NCBI RefSeq assembly: GCF_014323725.1
Contig: NZ_JABVED010000003.1
Coordinates: forward strand, 372,001 to 436,000
From: Actinokineospora xionganensis
Lineage (GTDB): Bacteria; Actinomycetota; Actinomycetes; Mycobacteriales; Pseudonocardiaceae
Direction of reading: 5' to 3'
Length of the DNA: 64,000 bases
The position numbers and the translations under genes were made by a program. Under the pieces are notes generated by a model, which had not been told where the DNA came from, ran no database searches, and saw only the letters and a list, made by a program, of their open reading frames with translations. Positions 17,311 to 27,185 of this stretch are shown piece after piece; the first letter of the stretch is position 1; the number at the start of each line of letters is the position of its first letter.

Positions 17311-18135
17311 ATGGAGTACCGAGTCCTTGGCGCGCTGGAGGCACACGACGGGACTGGCGTCGTGGAGCTGTCGCCGCGGTTGCGTGACTTGCTGGCGGTG
17401 TTGCTGAGCCGGGCGGGGGAGCCGGTGTCGGTAAGCCGTATCGCCGAGGCGCTGTGGGGATCGGAGCCGCCCAGATCGGCGCCGAAGACCACGCAGATCT
17501 ACGTGCACCACTTACGCCGGGCGCTCGGCGGGCGACTACAGATCGAGCACCGCGGCGGCGGATACGTGTTGGCCGAGCACAAGGAGGTGGACGCCGCGCG
17601 GTTCGAGGACTTCTCCGCGCAGGGCTACACGGCCATGGCCGAACACGACCACGACCGAGCCGTCCACCTGTTCCGACGCGCGCTGTACCTGTGGCGCGGG
17701 CCTGCGTTCGACGGTCAGGAGAGCCTGCCGATGGTTCGCGAGGAAGCCGCGCGGCTGGAGGCGCTGCGGCAGCAGGTGAGCGAGGACCGCGTGGAGGCCG
17801 AACTGGCGCTGGGCCACCATGGCGACCTTGTCGCGGAACTCATGGCCACGGTGGCGGCCAACCCGCTGCGTGAGCGGTTGCGCGCTCAGCTGATGATCGC
17901 GCTGCACCGCTGCGGGCGGCGGGCGGAGGCGCTGGCGGTGTACCGGGAGGGCCGGACGCTGCTCGCGCGGGAACTCGGCCTCGAACCGGGCCCGCACCTT
18001 CGCCGGGCCGAACACCTGATCCTGACCGACGCGTCGGAGGGCCTCACCGTGCGCTGCCCGAACTGTCGGACATCAATCGCCCTGCGGCACAACGGAAACC
18101 GCACGACGCGCCGGTCGAAGATCATGGGTGCCTGA
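17311..18135 (+). CDS. Small SARP-family transcription activator
   Basis: 274-residue DnrI/ActII-ORF4-type regulator. The OmpR-like winged helix covers about residues 1-90 (MEYRVLGALEAHDG..., YVHHLRRALGG) and the BTAD domain about 95-245, ending RELGLEPGPHLRRAE. The extra C-terminus has a CPNC pair and a basic tail. ATG 17311 has GGAGG upstream; the open frame to 17218 has no such site. Its end overlaps the convergent threonine dehydratase gene by 14 bases. Its nearest plausible target is the divergent protease/lipoprotein pair. Confidence 0.88.
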   Translation: MEYRVLGALEAHDGTGVVELSPRLRDLLAVLLSRAGEPVSVSRIAEALWGSEPPRSAPKTTQIYVHHLRRALGGRLQIEHRGGGYVLAEHKEVDAARFEDFSAQGYTAMAEHDHDRAVHLFRRALYLWRGPAFDGQESLPMVREEAARLEALRQQVSEDRVEAELALGHHGDLVAELMATVAANPLRERLRAQLMIALHRCGRRAEALAVYREGRTLLARELGLEPGPHLRRAEHLILTDASEGLTVRCPNCRTSIALRHNGNRTTRRSKIMGA

Positions 18136-19078
18136 GCAGGTGGGCGAGCACGTCGGTGTCGATGTTGCCACCGGAGACCACGGCGACCGTGCGGCCCTTG
18201 GGCAACTCGCTCGCGCGATACAGGTAGCCGGCCGTGGCGACGGCGCCGCTGGGCTCGGCGACCAGATTCGCCTTGTGCGCGAGAAGGGCGACGGTCTCGC
18301 GGATCTCGTCTTCGGAGACGGTGACGATACCGTCCACGAAAGCCTGCTGGTGGGCGAAGGTCAGCGGGGAAGGCTGCGAGCGCAGTCCGTCGGCGATGGT
18401 GCGGTTGCGGTCGTCCACCGACCAGGACACCAGCTCACCGGCCTTGAGACTGGCGGCTGTGTCCGCCGCCAGTTCCGGCTCGACAGCCCAGACCTGCGTC
18501 TTGGGCCGCAACGCCTTGATCGCGGTCGCGACACCGGAGATCAGTCCGCCGCCGCTCACCGGGACGAGAACGAGGTCGACGTGCGGTAGGTCGGCGACGA
18601 TCTCCAGGCCGATCGTGCCCTGGCCGGCGATGACATCCGGGTGGTCGAACGGCGGGATCAGCGCGGCCCCCCGCTCGGCGACGATCTCGTCCGCCACCAC
18701 CTCCCGCTGCCCCACCTCGGACAGGACGACCTCAGCGCCGTGCGCCCGGGTCGCGTCGACCTTGACCTGGGGCGTGTCCTTGGGCACGACGATCCACGCC
18801 TGGATCCCGAACATCTTGGCCGCGTACGCCACGGCCTGGGCGTGATTTCCGCTGGAGTAGGCAACGACGCCCTTGGCCCGCTGCTCGTCGGTGAGGTTCG
18901 CGATGGCGTTGTAGGCGCCCCGGATCTTGAAGGCGCCGATGGGCTGGAGGTTCTCCGGCTTGAGCCACAGCGGGCGGTCCGGGTCGGACCAGAGGCAGGT
19001 CAGCAGGGGTGTGCGCGTGGCAGCGCCGGAGATCCGGGTCGCGGCGGCGCGGATGTCGTCGATGGTCACGAGGTTCAC
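18122..19078 (-). CDS. Threonine/serine dehydratase (catabolic type, no ACT domain)
   Basis: PLP-dependent fold-type II enzyme that deaminates threonine to 2-oxobutyrate (and serine to pyruvate). Schiff-base Lys51 is in IGAFKIRGAYNA; VAYSSGNHAQAVAYAAK and the phosphate-binding glycine loop VSGGGLISG are present. At 318 residues it stops before the C-terminal ACT regulatory domain of IlvA, so it resembles TdcB or serine/threonine racemase-like enzymes. GTG 19078 has GGAG 5 bases upstream. Confidence 0.88.
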   Translation of the reverse strand: MNLVTIDDIRAAATRISGAATRTPLLTCLWSDPDRPLWLKPENLQPIGAFKIRGAYNAIANLTDEQRAKGVVAYSSGNHAQAVAYAAKMFGIQAWIVVPKDTPQVKVDATRAHGAEVVLSEVGQREVVADEIVAERGAALIPPFDHPDVIAGQGTIGLEIVADLPHVDLVLVPVSGGGLISGVATAIKALRPKTQVWAVEPELAADTAASLKAGELVSWSVDDRNRTIADGLRSQPSPLTFAHQQAFVDGIVTVSEDEIRETVALLAHKANLVAEPSGAVATAGYLYRASELPKGRTVAVVSGGNIDTDVLAHLLRHP

Positions 19079-19205
19079 GGCTCCAGTGTGCCTGGTCCGT
19101 GAATGTGAATTACTGGGTCAAGGGTGCCGCCAAACGGACCTATTACCAGGAGTGAGCGCGCAATACCGTCACGTTATCGCCACTGGCGAGGACGTGAGGG
19201 CGCCC

Positions 19206-19240
19206 GTGGGCGAGCCGCCAACCCTGCTCGGCTCGCCCAC
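19206..19240 (-). terminator. Hairpin terminator after the DUF397 gene
   Basis: A perfect 12-bp stem, GTGGGCGAGCCG against CGGCTCGCCCAC, with an 11-nt loop, ends 2 bases beyond the DUF397 stop codon. Confidence 0.75.
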
Positions 19241-19242
19241 AC

Positions 19243-19425
19243 TCACGTCTGGGAGATGTGAGTGACGAAGACGGACCAGGTCTGAGCGGTCACAGTGACG
19301 GTGGGACCGGTGGCGTTCTTGGAATCCCGGATGCCTGCGCGATCAAGGGTGAGCGAGACTTCCACGCAGTCCGTGCTGTCCCCGCCGCCGCTAAAGGTGC
19401 TCTTTCGCCACCTGCCACGTGTCAT
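19243..19425 (-). CDS. DUF397-domain small protein
   Basis: 60 residues with the standard DUF397 layout: WRKSTFSGGGDSTDCVEVSL, RDSKN and a C-terminal tryptophan/valine strand (TWSVFVTHI). DUF397 proteins are found next to Scr1-like XRE regulators in actinomycetes and may act as partner or anti-regulator. The start is ATG 19425, inside the last 35 bases of the XRE gene. Confidence 0.88.
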   Translation of the reverse strand: MTRGRWRKSTFSGGGDSTDCVEVSLTLDRAGIRDSKNATGPTVTVTAQTWSVFVTHISQT

Positions 19426-20290
19426 CCCAGCTGCCTTCCGACCGGTCGTACTCGTCCGCCAACGTGGCGAGTAGCGCCCGGGATTCTCCCGCATCGAGTG
19501 CGAGAGCGGCTAGCCGCCGGTTGAGGGAGCGGTACCCGGCGACGTACTCGGTGTCCTCCAGAAACAGGCCACCAACCGGCCCGTCCATGTAGGCGATCGC
19601 TGGGTACTTGGCGAACCCGAGCAGTCGGAAGGCACCTCCGAACAGCGCTCGGTCGCGCGCGGCCGCCGGCACCACGCGGATCGAGATGTTGCTTTGATCG
19701 GCGAAGAACACCATCGCGAGCAACTGTTCGGCCATGATCCGGTAGTCGCCCACCTCCATCCGCAGCGCCCGCTCATGGATGAAGAACGTGAACTTGGCGG
19801 GGTTGTTGCGGAACAGGATCCGCTGCCGCTCCATCCGCGCCTGCACTTGCGCTTCGAGCCGGTCAGCAGGCATGTCCGTGCCCAGGAACAACGCGCGAGC
19901 GTATGGCTCTGTCTGCAACAGCCCTGGGATCGATTCGGGTTCATAGCTCACCGAGTGACTTGCCTGGCTCTCGTGGAATATCAGTGATCGCAAGGAATCG
20001 AGCATCCACTCGCCGTGGGGACATAGCCAGTAGCCCCGGTCATCGTTGGTGTCTTTGCAGGCTTTGATCAGCCGCTGCACATCTTCGTAGTGGGCGCCGC
20101 AGGCCGCCATGTAGTGCACGACTTCCGTCTCGGTTGTCGTTCCTCGATACCCGGTCTCCAGCCGGTGCAGACAGGCTGCGGAGAATCCGAGCTTCGGACC
20201 GAGTTCGCGCAAGGTCAGGCCCGTGGCCTCCCGATAGCTCCGCAGAAGATCGCCCAGCTCGCGCGCGCCCGCCCGGTTCCTCGCTCCCAT
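19391..20290 (-). CDS. XRE-family regulator with DUF5753 domain
   Basis: 299 residues. The N-terminal helix-turn-helix (about 10-65) includes LRSYREATGLTLRELGPKLGFSAACLHRLE. The remainder is the DUF5753 ligand/partner domain (VSYEPESIPGLLQTEPYARAL, DYRIMAEQLLAMV, IRVVPAAARDRALFGGAFRLL, YMDGPVGGLFLED). The start is ATG 20290, with no Shine-Dalgarno site but a TAGCGT box close upstream, so possibly leaderless. Pairs with the overlapping DUF397 gene, a common actinomycete module of mostly unknown targets. Confidence 0.9.
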   Translation of the reverse strand: MGARNRAGARELGDLLRSYREATGLTLRELGPKLGFSAACLHRLETGYRGTTTETEVVHYMAACGAHYEDVQRLIKACKDTNDDRGYWLCPHGEWMLDSLRSLIFHESQASHSVSYEPESIPGLLQTEPYARALFLGTDMPADRLEAQVQARMERQRILFRNNPAKFTFFIHERALRMEVGDYRIMAEQLLAMVFFADQSNISIRVVPAAARDRALFGGAFRLLGFAKYPAIAYMDGPVGGLFLEDTEYVAGYRSLNRRLAALALDAGESRALLATLADEYDRSEGSWDDTWQVAKEHL

Positions 20291-20377
20291 TGGGCACACG
20301 CTAGGGAAACCACCCGTGCCCGCGCGCCACTTCGCGGGCCAATCCACCCCATCGCGCTAGCTGTTTCACCCCGGGAA

Positions 20378-20713
20378 TCAGACGCCACTGCCTGCCCACT
20401 GCGCGAACAGAACCCAGACAAGGATCAAGGCGATGGTGGAGATGACCACGCCCAGCGTCGCCGCGGCGAGGAGGCCGGACGCGACCGAGTCCCACGGTTG
20501 CCGCCCCGGAACGAAACGCAGCACGACACCCACGATGAACGCGGCGACCCACACCAGGACGAAGGCGCCTGCGGACTCCCCGCTTTGCCATCCGGTGCCC
20601 GCGAAGGTGTTGTTGAACTCGAAGTACACCACGGCGAACATCAGCGAAAAGGGAACCAGGAACGCGGCGAACGCGACACCGGGCCTGCGGGGCGATCGCT
20701 CAAGGTCGTCCAT
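20378..20713 (-). CDS. Small membrane protein, unknown function
   Basis: 111 residues with three predicted membrane segments (VAFAAFLVPFSLMFAVVYFEF, AGAFVLVWVAAFIVGVVLRFV, ATLGVVISTIALILVWVLFA) and a short acidic/basic cytoplasmic start. No named family is recognised. ATG 20713; the divergent NUDIX gene begins 79 bases away. Confidence 0.65.
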   Translation of the reverse strand: MDDLERSPRRPGVAFAAFLVPFSLMFAVVYFEFNNTFAGTGWQSGESAGAFVLVWVAAFIVGVVLRFVPGRQPWDSVASGLLAAATLGVVISTIALILVWVLFAQWAGSGV

Positions 20714-20791
20714 GCCCGACAGTCTGGCGATTGCGCGACCCAGGGCGGCAGCGCAGAACTACTCAAGCAGGCCGATGGCTACGGTGCATCG

Positions 20792-21298
20792 GTGACCGAA
20801 TCGCCCCGGAAAGTCGAAGTTCTGCCGATTGAGCAGTATGTCGCCACCCTGGCGCGCAAGCGGATGGCCGCGGGGGTGCTGTTTCGCGACCACGAGGACC
20901 GAGTGCTACTCGTCGAGCCATCGTACAAGCCGACTTGGGAGATCCCAGGCGGCGCGGTGGACGCCGACGAGTCGCCGTGGGTGGCTGCGTCACGGGAACT
21001 GGCTGAGGAGTTGGGCTTGGACCGGCCGGCGGGCCGGTTGCTGGTGGTCGACTACGTCCGGCCACAGGACGGCAGACCCGAGGGCGTCGTGTTCATCTTC
21101 GACGGCGGCCACTTGGAAGAGGCCGACTTGCCAAACTTGGTCTTCGCCGACGGAGAGATCCTTTCGGCCGGCTTCCACACGATCGGACAGGCCAGGGCAA
21201 AGGTGAAGCCGCTACTGGCCAACCGCCTCGCCGCGGCGGTCGAGGCCGCCCACCAGGACGTGACCGCCCTGTGCGAGGACGGCGTCCGCGTCGCCTGA
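20792..21298 (+). CDS. NUDIX hydrolase
   Basis: 168-residue protein with a full Nudix box, GGAVDADESPWVAASRELAE followed by ELGL, which fits G-x5-E-x7-REUxEExGU. It therefore cleaves nucleoside diphosphate-linked compounds using Mg2+. The substrate cannot be read from sequence. The start is taken as GTG 20792: a TACGGT box lies 6 bases upstream and no Shine-Dalgarno site is visible, which suggests a leaderless message. The frame is open much further upstream, but that part is antisense to the XRE gene and not coding. Confidence 0.88.
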   Translation: MTESPRKVEVLPIEQYVATLARKRMAAGVLFRDHEDRVLLVEPSYKPTWEIPGGAVDADESPWVAASRELAEELGLDRPAGRLLVVDYVRPQDGRPEGVVFIFDGGHLEEADLPNLVFADGEILSAGFHTIGQARAKVKPLLANRLAAAVEAAHQDVTALCEDGVRVA

Positions 21299-21481
21299 AC
21301 CTTCTCAACCCGCCGCTTCGTTCGGACCGGCCTCGGCGGCCGGCGTGGGCGGGGGACAGCGACAGGTGCGCCCCGAGGCTGTCGTTGATGCCGTCGACCA
21401 GCAGCGGAGCCCACTCGAAGTTGCATTGCCCCTGTCTCGCGTCGGACGCGCCGAGTGTGGGGCTGCTCTATGTTGGGGTTC

Positions 21482-21904
21482 ATGACCGACTCGTCGCCAG
21501 AGCCGGAGGTCGTAGGGGTCGCGCGAGATGTTCGGGCCGCGCGGCGGTCGCCTGCGGATTTTGATGCCGCGTTCGCGGTGGCTACGGTGTTCGCGCGTCG
21601 GACCCGGGGGCAGCGTCCTGGGGTGATGGTGTCGATGCTGCCGGGCAAGGGGCAGTGGGTGTTGGCGTTCTCGACGCCGGAGCGCCTTGCCGCGTTCGGG
21701 CAGGACACGCCGTGGTTGAGCCTCAAGGGCGCCGATCTGCTGGCGCAGCTTCCTGCTGGGATCGGTGTGCTGCTCGATGTCGGTGAGGATCACGGCTTGC
21801 CGTTGCTGCCGCAACCAGATGGCCTCGCGCGGTTCGCGGGTGCGCGGTTGCCCGGAACCGATCCTCGGCGGCAGCGGTCTGAGCAGCGGGAGGAGCGGGC
21901 ATGA
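21482..21904 (+). CDS. SseB-like protein heading the plus-strand toxin cassette
   Basis: 140 residues resembling the SseB N-terminal domain often seen beside actinobacterial type VII toxin genes: AFAVATVFARRTRGQRPGVMV, GQWVLAFSTPERLAAFG, LPAGIGVLLDVGEDHGLPL. The ATG at 21482 has no Shine-Dalgarno site but a TATGTT box 7 bases upstream, so it may be leaderless. Its TGA overlaps the ATG of the next gene. Confidence 0.68.
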   Translation: MTDSSPEPEVVGVARDVRAARRSPADFDAAFAVATVFARRTRGQRPGVMVSMLPGKGQWVLAFSTPERLAAFGQDTPWLSLKGADLLAQLPAGIGVLLDVGEDHGLPLLPQPDGLARFAGARLPGTDPRRQRSEQREERA

Positions 21905-22227
21905 CTGGATTCAACGTCGACCTCGCCGCGTTGGATCAGGCGGGCCAGGCCATCTCGCAGACGATGCACGACATGAAGACCTGCTCGGTCGATCGGATCG
22001 ATGGCGGGTCGGGTCAGTACGGGCACGACGGGTTGCACGAAGCGTTCGAGCACTTCTGTGACCGCTGGCAGTACGGGGTCGAGGTGCTGATCGAGGACGG
22101 CGACAAGATCGCGAAGGCTCTCAACGCGTCGCTGGACGCCTATATCGACGTCGACCAGTCCGCCGAGCAGTCGATGCGCGCGACCGGTTCGGGTGCCGAC
22201 CCCGCCGCGGAGGTGGCCGATGGCTGA
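21901..22227 (+). CDS. EspC/WXG-like small type VII secretion protein
   Basis: 108-residue helical protein (FNVDLAALDQAGQAISQTMHDMK, HEAFEHFCDRWQYGVEVLIEDG). It has the size and helix pattern of EspC-like secretion partners. ATG 21901 is coupled to the SseB-like gene by an ATGA overlap, and the next gene starts inside its last codons. Likely forms a pair with the WXG-toxin protein for export. Confidence 0.68.
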   Translation: MTGFNVDLAALDQAGQAISQTMHDMKTCSVDRIDGGSGQYGHDGLHEAFEHFCDRWQYGVEVLIEDGDKIAKALNASLDAYIDVDQSAEQSMRATGSGADPAAEVADG

Positions 22228-23431
22228 GCTGGGCCAGACCCGCGACCCCAAAGAGTTGGTCCCGGGCGACGCGCGCGCCATCGACGACAACGTCACCGCC
22301 ATCCGTGGCCGTGGTGCGGCCATGGAGAACGCGGGCAACGGGCTCAAAGCCATCGACAGCGGCGCCTGGCAGGGCCAGGCGGGCGACGCTTTCCGCGACG
22401 AGTTCGGCTACGAGCCGACCCGCTGGTATCAGGCAGGCGACGCATTCGACGCGTGCGCCAAGGCGCTTTCCGGTTTCGCCGAGACGCTGCGTTGGGCGCA
22501 GGGTCAGGCGATTGAGGCGATCTCGCTGTGGGACCAGGGCGAGAGCGCGACCAGGCAGGCCAAGCAGGCGCACGATCAGGCGGTCACCGACGCGAACGCG
22601 CGCAGCGCGGCGGGCGAGCCGACGGTGGTCGCGCCGTTCTCCGACCCTGGGGAGGCCAAGCGGCAGGCCGCACGCGATCTCCTCAACCGTGCTCGCCAGC
22701 AGCTCACCGAAGTGGGAGACCGTGCTGCCGGGGTCATCCGTGGCGAAGGGGACAAGGCCCCCGAGCAGTCCGGATGGGATGCGTTCTGGGACGGTGTCGG
22801 CGACGTCGCGGGTTTCGTCGGCGATGTCGGGTTGGGCCTGTGGGACGGACTCAGTGGTACCGCCGAGTTCCTCTGGGAACTCAGCCCCCACCATCTCATC
22901 GACGATCCCGGCCACTACGGCGAGATCTGGGACGGTTTGACCTCCGCCGCGGCGTTCGCGGTCGACAACCCGCTCGAGTTCGGCAAGCAAATGATCAACT
23001 GGGACCAGTGGTCGAAGGAGCCTGGACGGGCGCTGGGTAACACCGCGTTCGGATTCATCCCGATCGCCGGAGTGGTCGCCAAGATCAAAAAGTTGCGGAC
23101 GTTGTCCAAGGCCGACCCGGACGCGCCGAATGTGAAGCCGAACCTGAAGGACTACTTCGACGGCGGTGCCAAGCCCAAGGCCAGCGAACTCGACGAATGG
23201 GCGCAGGCTCAGGGCTGGACGAAGACCCAGACCGACAACGGCCCACCGAAATACGTCGACGACAATGGGGTGACCCGGTTGACCATCAAGGAAGGCAGCC
23301 CCCGCGCACCCGGCAGTGCCAACCCGCACATCGAGATCCGCGACGAAAACGGTCAACGAACCGACGCGAACGGAAACCCGGTGACCCGCAAGAGTCCCGG
23401 CAACCACACACCCATCGAATGGGACTGGTGA
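22220..23431 (+). CDS. Polymorphic toxin with WXG-like secretion domain and C-terminal toxin domain
   Basis: 403 residues. The N-terminal half is a putative type VII secretion module: AWQGQAGDAFRDEFGYEPTRW carries the W-x-G turn, followed by long Ala/Gln-rich helices. The middle (about 185-300) has aromatic, hydrophobic repeats (FWDGVGDVAGFVGDVGLGLWD). After VAKIKKLRTLSK the last 90 residues form a compact domain with a PKYVDDNGVTRLTIKEG strand and the ending RKSPGNHTPIEW, a His/Pro-rich pattern seen in RNase-type polymorphic toxins (pattern-level judgement). ATG 22220 has GCGGAGG upstream. The next gene is the likely immunity gene. Confidence 0.75.
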   Translation: MAELGQTRDPKELVPGDARAIDDNVTAIRGRGAAMENAGNGLKAIDSGAWQGQAGDAFRDEFGYEPTRWYQAGDAFDACAKALSGFAETLRWAQGQAIEAISLWDQGESATRQAKQAHDQAVTDANARSAAGEPTVVAPFSDPGEAKRQAARDLLNRARQQLTEVGDRAAGVIRGEGDKAPEQSGWDAFWDGVGDVAGFVGDVGLGLWDGLSGTAEFLWELSPHHLIDDPGHYGEIWDGLTSAAAFAVDNPLEFGKQMINWDQWSKEPGRALGNTAFGFIPIAGVVAKIKKLRTLSKADPDAPNVKPNLKDYFDGGAKPKASELDEWAQAQGWTKTQTDNGPPKYVDDNGVTRLTIKEGSPRAPGSANPHIEIRDENGQRTDANGNPVTRKSPGNHTPIEWDW

Positions 23432-23433
23432 CG

Positions 23434-23820
23434 ATGACGAACTACACCGACGTGGCGGCGCTTTCCGGCGTGTACCTGGAAGACAGCTACATCCTGGCGA
23501 TCGACGACACACCCGGCGCGCTGCGGTTCAAAGGCGAGTTCGTCCTCATCGAGCACCACCCCGCCTACCGCGCCCCGACACCAGGCGAGCAGTACTGCTA
23601 CGCCGACGGTTGGCTGGTCATCCCGAACACCACCCGCGTCGAGTGGAACCGGCGCTCGACACAGCACTTCACCGACGCGGCAGGCGAGGAAGACCTCGGC
23701 AACATCGACTACCTCCACCGCGTCGACGACCACTGGCTGATCGGCGGCGACTGGGGCGAAGTCCGCGCCTACACGACTGACGACCCCCGACTTGTCCTGA
23801 CACCATCCGCCGAGTCCTGA
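23434..23820 (+). CDS. Putative immunity protein of the plus-strand toxin cassette
   Basis: 128-residue acidic, soluble protein rich in aromatic residues (TDVAALSGVYLEDSYILAI, GEQYCYADGWLVIPNTTRVEW, HWLIGGDWGEVRAY). No named family is recognised. It directly follows the toxin gene, as immunity genes do. ATG 23434 has GGGA about 9 bases upstream; an in-frame GTG at 23428 overlaps the toxin stop (GTGA) and would add two residues. Confidence 0.62.
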   Translation: MTNYTDVAALSGVYLEDSYILAIDDTPGALRFKGEFVLIEHHPAYRAPTPGEQYCYADGWLVIPNTTRVEWNRRSTQHFTDAAGEEDLGNIDYLHRVDDHWLIGGDWGEVRAYTTDDPRLVLTPSAES

Positions 23821-23853
23821 GCCGCGAGCACGCCCATGGCGGGAATTGTCGGA

Positions 23854-24501
23854 CTAGCTGGTCAGGCGATTGGCAAGCGCTTGCGCGGCGGCGTTCGGGT
23901 CCTCGGCGTCCGTGATTGCGCGGACGACGACGATGCGGGTGGCGCCTGCGTCCAGGACCTCCGGTAGGCGCTCGCCGTCGATGCCGCCGATGGCGAACCA
24001 CGGGCGGTCTGGAGCCATCGCGGCGGCAGCGCGGACGAGGTCGAGGCCGGGGGCGGTGCGGCCGGGCTTGGTGGGGGTGGGCCAGCAGGGGCCGGTGCAG
24101 AAGTAGTCGACGCCGGGCTCCGACGCCGCTGCTGTGGCCTGCGCCACATCGTGGGTGGAGCGGCCGATCACGACCTCGTCCCCGACGATGCGCCGAGCCA
24201 GGGCGACCGGGATGTCGTCCTGGCCCAGGTGCAGCACGTCCGCCTGGGCGGCCAGGGCCACGTCGGCCCGGTCGTTCACCGAGAGCAGGGCCCCACGTGC
24301 GGCGCAGACCTCGGCCAGCTTGGCCAACACCCGCAGCTCCGGGCCCGCTTCGAGTGACTTGTCTCGCAGCTGCACGATGTCGACGCCGCCCGCGAGGGCC
24401 GCGTCCACGAACTCCGCGAGGTCAGGGCGGTTGGGAGTGCACAGGTAGAGGCGGGCTTCGCCGAGCTTCCGCCTGATCTGGTCACCATCAAGTCCTGGCA
24501 T
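23854..24501 (-). CDS. thiE: Thiamine-phosphate synthase
   Basis: Joins HMP-diphosphate with the thiazole phosphate to give thiamine monophosphate. The 215-residue TIM barrel has [53 protein letters not shown] and WFAIGGI, all standard ThiE stretches. ATG 24501. It is divergent from the riboswitch-led thiO-thiS-thiG operon, the same order as Rv0414c-Rv0417 in M. tuberculosis. Confidence 0.95.
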   Translation of the reverse strand: MPGLDGDQIRRKLGEARLYLCTPNRPDLAEFVDAALAGGVDIVQLRDKSLEAGPELRVLAKLAEVCAARGALLSVNDRADVALAAQADVLHLGQDDIPVALARRIVGDEVVIGRSTHDVAQATAAASEPGVDYFCTGPCWPTPTKPGRTAPGLDLVRAAAAMAPDRPWFAIGGIDGERLPEVLDAGATRIVVVRAITDAEDPNAAAQALANRLTS

Positions 24502-24536
24502 GAAGCTGACGGTAGTGCGCTACGGTGAAGGCTGGT

Positions 24537-24624
24537 CGCACGGGAGTCCGAGTACGGGCTGAGAGGGAGCTGGATCGCTCCGACCGTCGAACCTGATCCG
24601 GGTCATGCCGGCGCAGGGAGCGTG
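24537..24624 (+). ncRNA. TPP riboswitch before thiO
   Basis: Conserved TPP-aptamer parts are all visible: CGGGAGTCCG, GGGCTGAGAGGGAG (pyrimidine pocket), then GAACCTGATCCGGG and ATGCCGGCGCAGGGAG. CACG at the 5' end can close P1 with CGTG at the 3' end. The terminal AGGGAG is also the ribosome site of thiO, so TPP binding likely blocks translation start. Confidence 0.95.
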
Positions 24625-25751
24625 ATGGTGGTGAAAGACATGCGTGACGAGCGCGTCGCCGTTGTGGGCGGCGGCGTCATCGGGCTGTCCGTGGCCTGGC
24701 GGCTCGCCGAGTCCGGATACCCGGTCGTCCTGATCGATCCCTCGCCGACGAGGGGGGCCTCCTGGGTGGCGGGCGGGATGCTGGCGCCGATCACCGAGTC
24801 CTGGCCCGGCGAGGAAGACGTGCTCGCTCTCGGTGCCGAATCGCTTACCCAGTGGCCCGGGTTCGCCGAGCAGCTGCGGCCTTTCGGCGAGATCGGTCTC
24901 AGGACCGAGGGAACCCTCGCGCTGGCCCTTGACTCCGCGGACGTCGGCACGCTCGATGTCCTCGCGGACCACCTGCTCAACCTGGGCCGCGAGGTCGACC
25001 GGCTCACCGGCAGGCAGATCCGGGCGCTGGAGCCGACCGTCGGACCGAAAGTCCGAAGTGGACTGTCTGTGCCCGGCGATCTTGCCGTGGACAACAGAAA
25101 CCTTCTCCTCGCTTTGCGGCGAGCCGCCGGCGAGGCCGGGGTCCAGTTCGTGCCCGAGCGGGCGACGGCGGTGCGGCCCGGCATGGTGGAGCTCGGTGAG
25201 TCCTTTATGGACTGTTCGGTCGCGGTCATCGCCGCCGGAGCGTGGAGCACCGGACTGCACCCGGCCCTCGAGTCCGTCACGCGGCCGGTGAAGGGCGAGA
25301 TCCTGCGGCTGCGCACCCGACACGGCACGCTTCCCTTGCCCACGCGGACAATCCGGGCGCACGTCGAGTCGCGTCCCGTCTACCTGGTCCCGCGGGCCGA
25401 CGGTGAACTGGTGCTCGGCGCGACCCAGTGTGAGGTCGGGTACGACGAGGACGTGACCGTCGGCGGCGTGCGTGACCTGCTCTCCGACGCCGAGCAAGTC
25501 CTGCCGGGAATCGCCGAGTACGCGCTGACCGAGTGCGCCGCGGGCCTGCGGGCGGGCAGCAAGGACAACCTGCCGCTCATCGGCTGGCTCGAACCGGGAG
25601 TGCTCGCCGCCACCGGCCACCACCGCAACGGCCTGCTGCTGGCCCCGGCCACCGCGGCCGCGGTCCTCGACATCCTGCGCGAAGGCGCGGCCCCCGACTA
25701 CGCGCGGGCGGCCGACCCGTCCCGTTTCCGGACCACGCAAGGAAGGACGCG

Positions 25752-25755
<4 letters not shown>
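24625..25755 (+). CDS. thiO: Glycine oxidase
   Basis: FAD-dependent oxidase that makes dehydroglycine for the thiazole half of thiamine. It has the dinucleotide fold VAVVGGGVIGLSVAWRLAE, the GASWVAGGMLAPITE flavin loop, VKGEILRLR and the C-terminal ATGHHRNGLLLAP. ATG 24625 is chosen among clustered GTG/ATG codons (24622-24633) that all lie just after the riboswitch AGGGAG. Its TGA overlaps the ATG of thiS. Confidence 0.94.
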
Positions 25756-26709
<954 letters not shown>

Positions 26710-26738
26710 ATCCCGGGTAGCGCGCGGCACAATGAGGT

Positions 26739-27185
26739 ATGACATCGGACGCCGAGCAGACCGCGGGCGACGTACCCGCGCGTCTCTACCTGGCCATCGG
26801 GCGCCTCTCCCGGTCGCTGCGCCGGTCGGGCAGCCCCGGCCTGGGGCACGGCTCGATCTCCGCGCTGTCCACTTTGGTCGCTTGTGGCGAGCTTCGGCTG
26901 GGCGACCTCGCCGGTAAGGAAGGCGTGGCCGCGCCCACCATGTCGCGGATCGTCGCGAGCCTGGTCGAGTCCGGCCTCGCCCGCCGCGAGCCCGACGCCG
27001 CCGACCGCCGCGCGTTCCTGGTCCAGGCGACCGAGGAGGGCGAGCGGGTCGTCTCCGGCGTCCGCTCGACACGGGTGCACGAACTCGGCCGCAGGCTCGA
27101 ACGGCTGCCCGCCGACCAGTGGGAGCAGTTGGTCGCGGCCATCCCCGTCCTCGAAGCCCTGTTGGCCGAAGAGCAGAAGGGCTAA
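26739..27185 (+). CDS. MarR-family transcription regulator
   Basis: 148-residue winged-helix protein: LRLGDLAGKEGVAAPTMSRIVASLVESGLARREPDAADRRAFLVQ is split over the recognition helix and wing, with the family Asp-Arg-Arg wing tip. ATG 26739 has a CACAAT box close upstream and no well-placed ribosome site. Its 3' end overlaps the convergent ion-channel gene by 4 bases. Targets are unknown. Confidence 0.88.
   Translation: MTSDAEQTAGDVPARLYLAIGRLSRSLRRSGSPGLGHGSISALSTLVACGELRLGDLAGKEGVAAPTMSRIVASLVESGLARREPDAADRRAFLVQATEEGERVVSGVRSTRVHELGRRLERLPADQWEQLVAAIPVLEALLAEEQKG

Noticed and set aside
21299-21481. Minus-strand peptide CNFEWAPLLVDGINDSLG as a gene remnant
   Set aside because: The stretch is short, has no start or ribosome site, and I cannot match it to a family; kept only as non-coding space.
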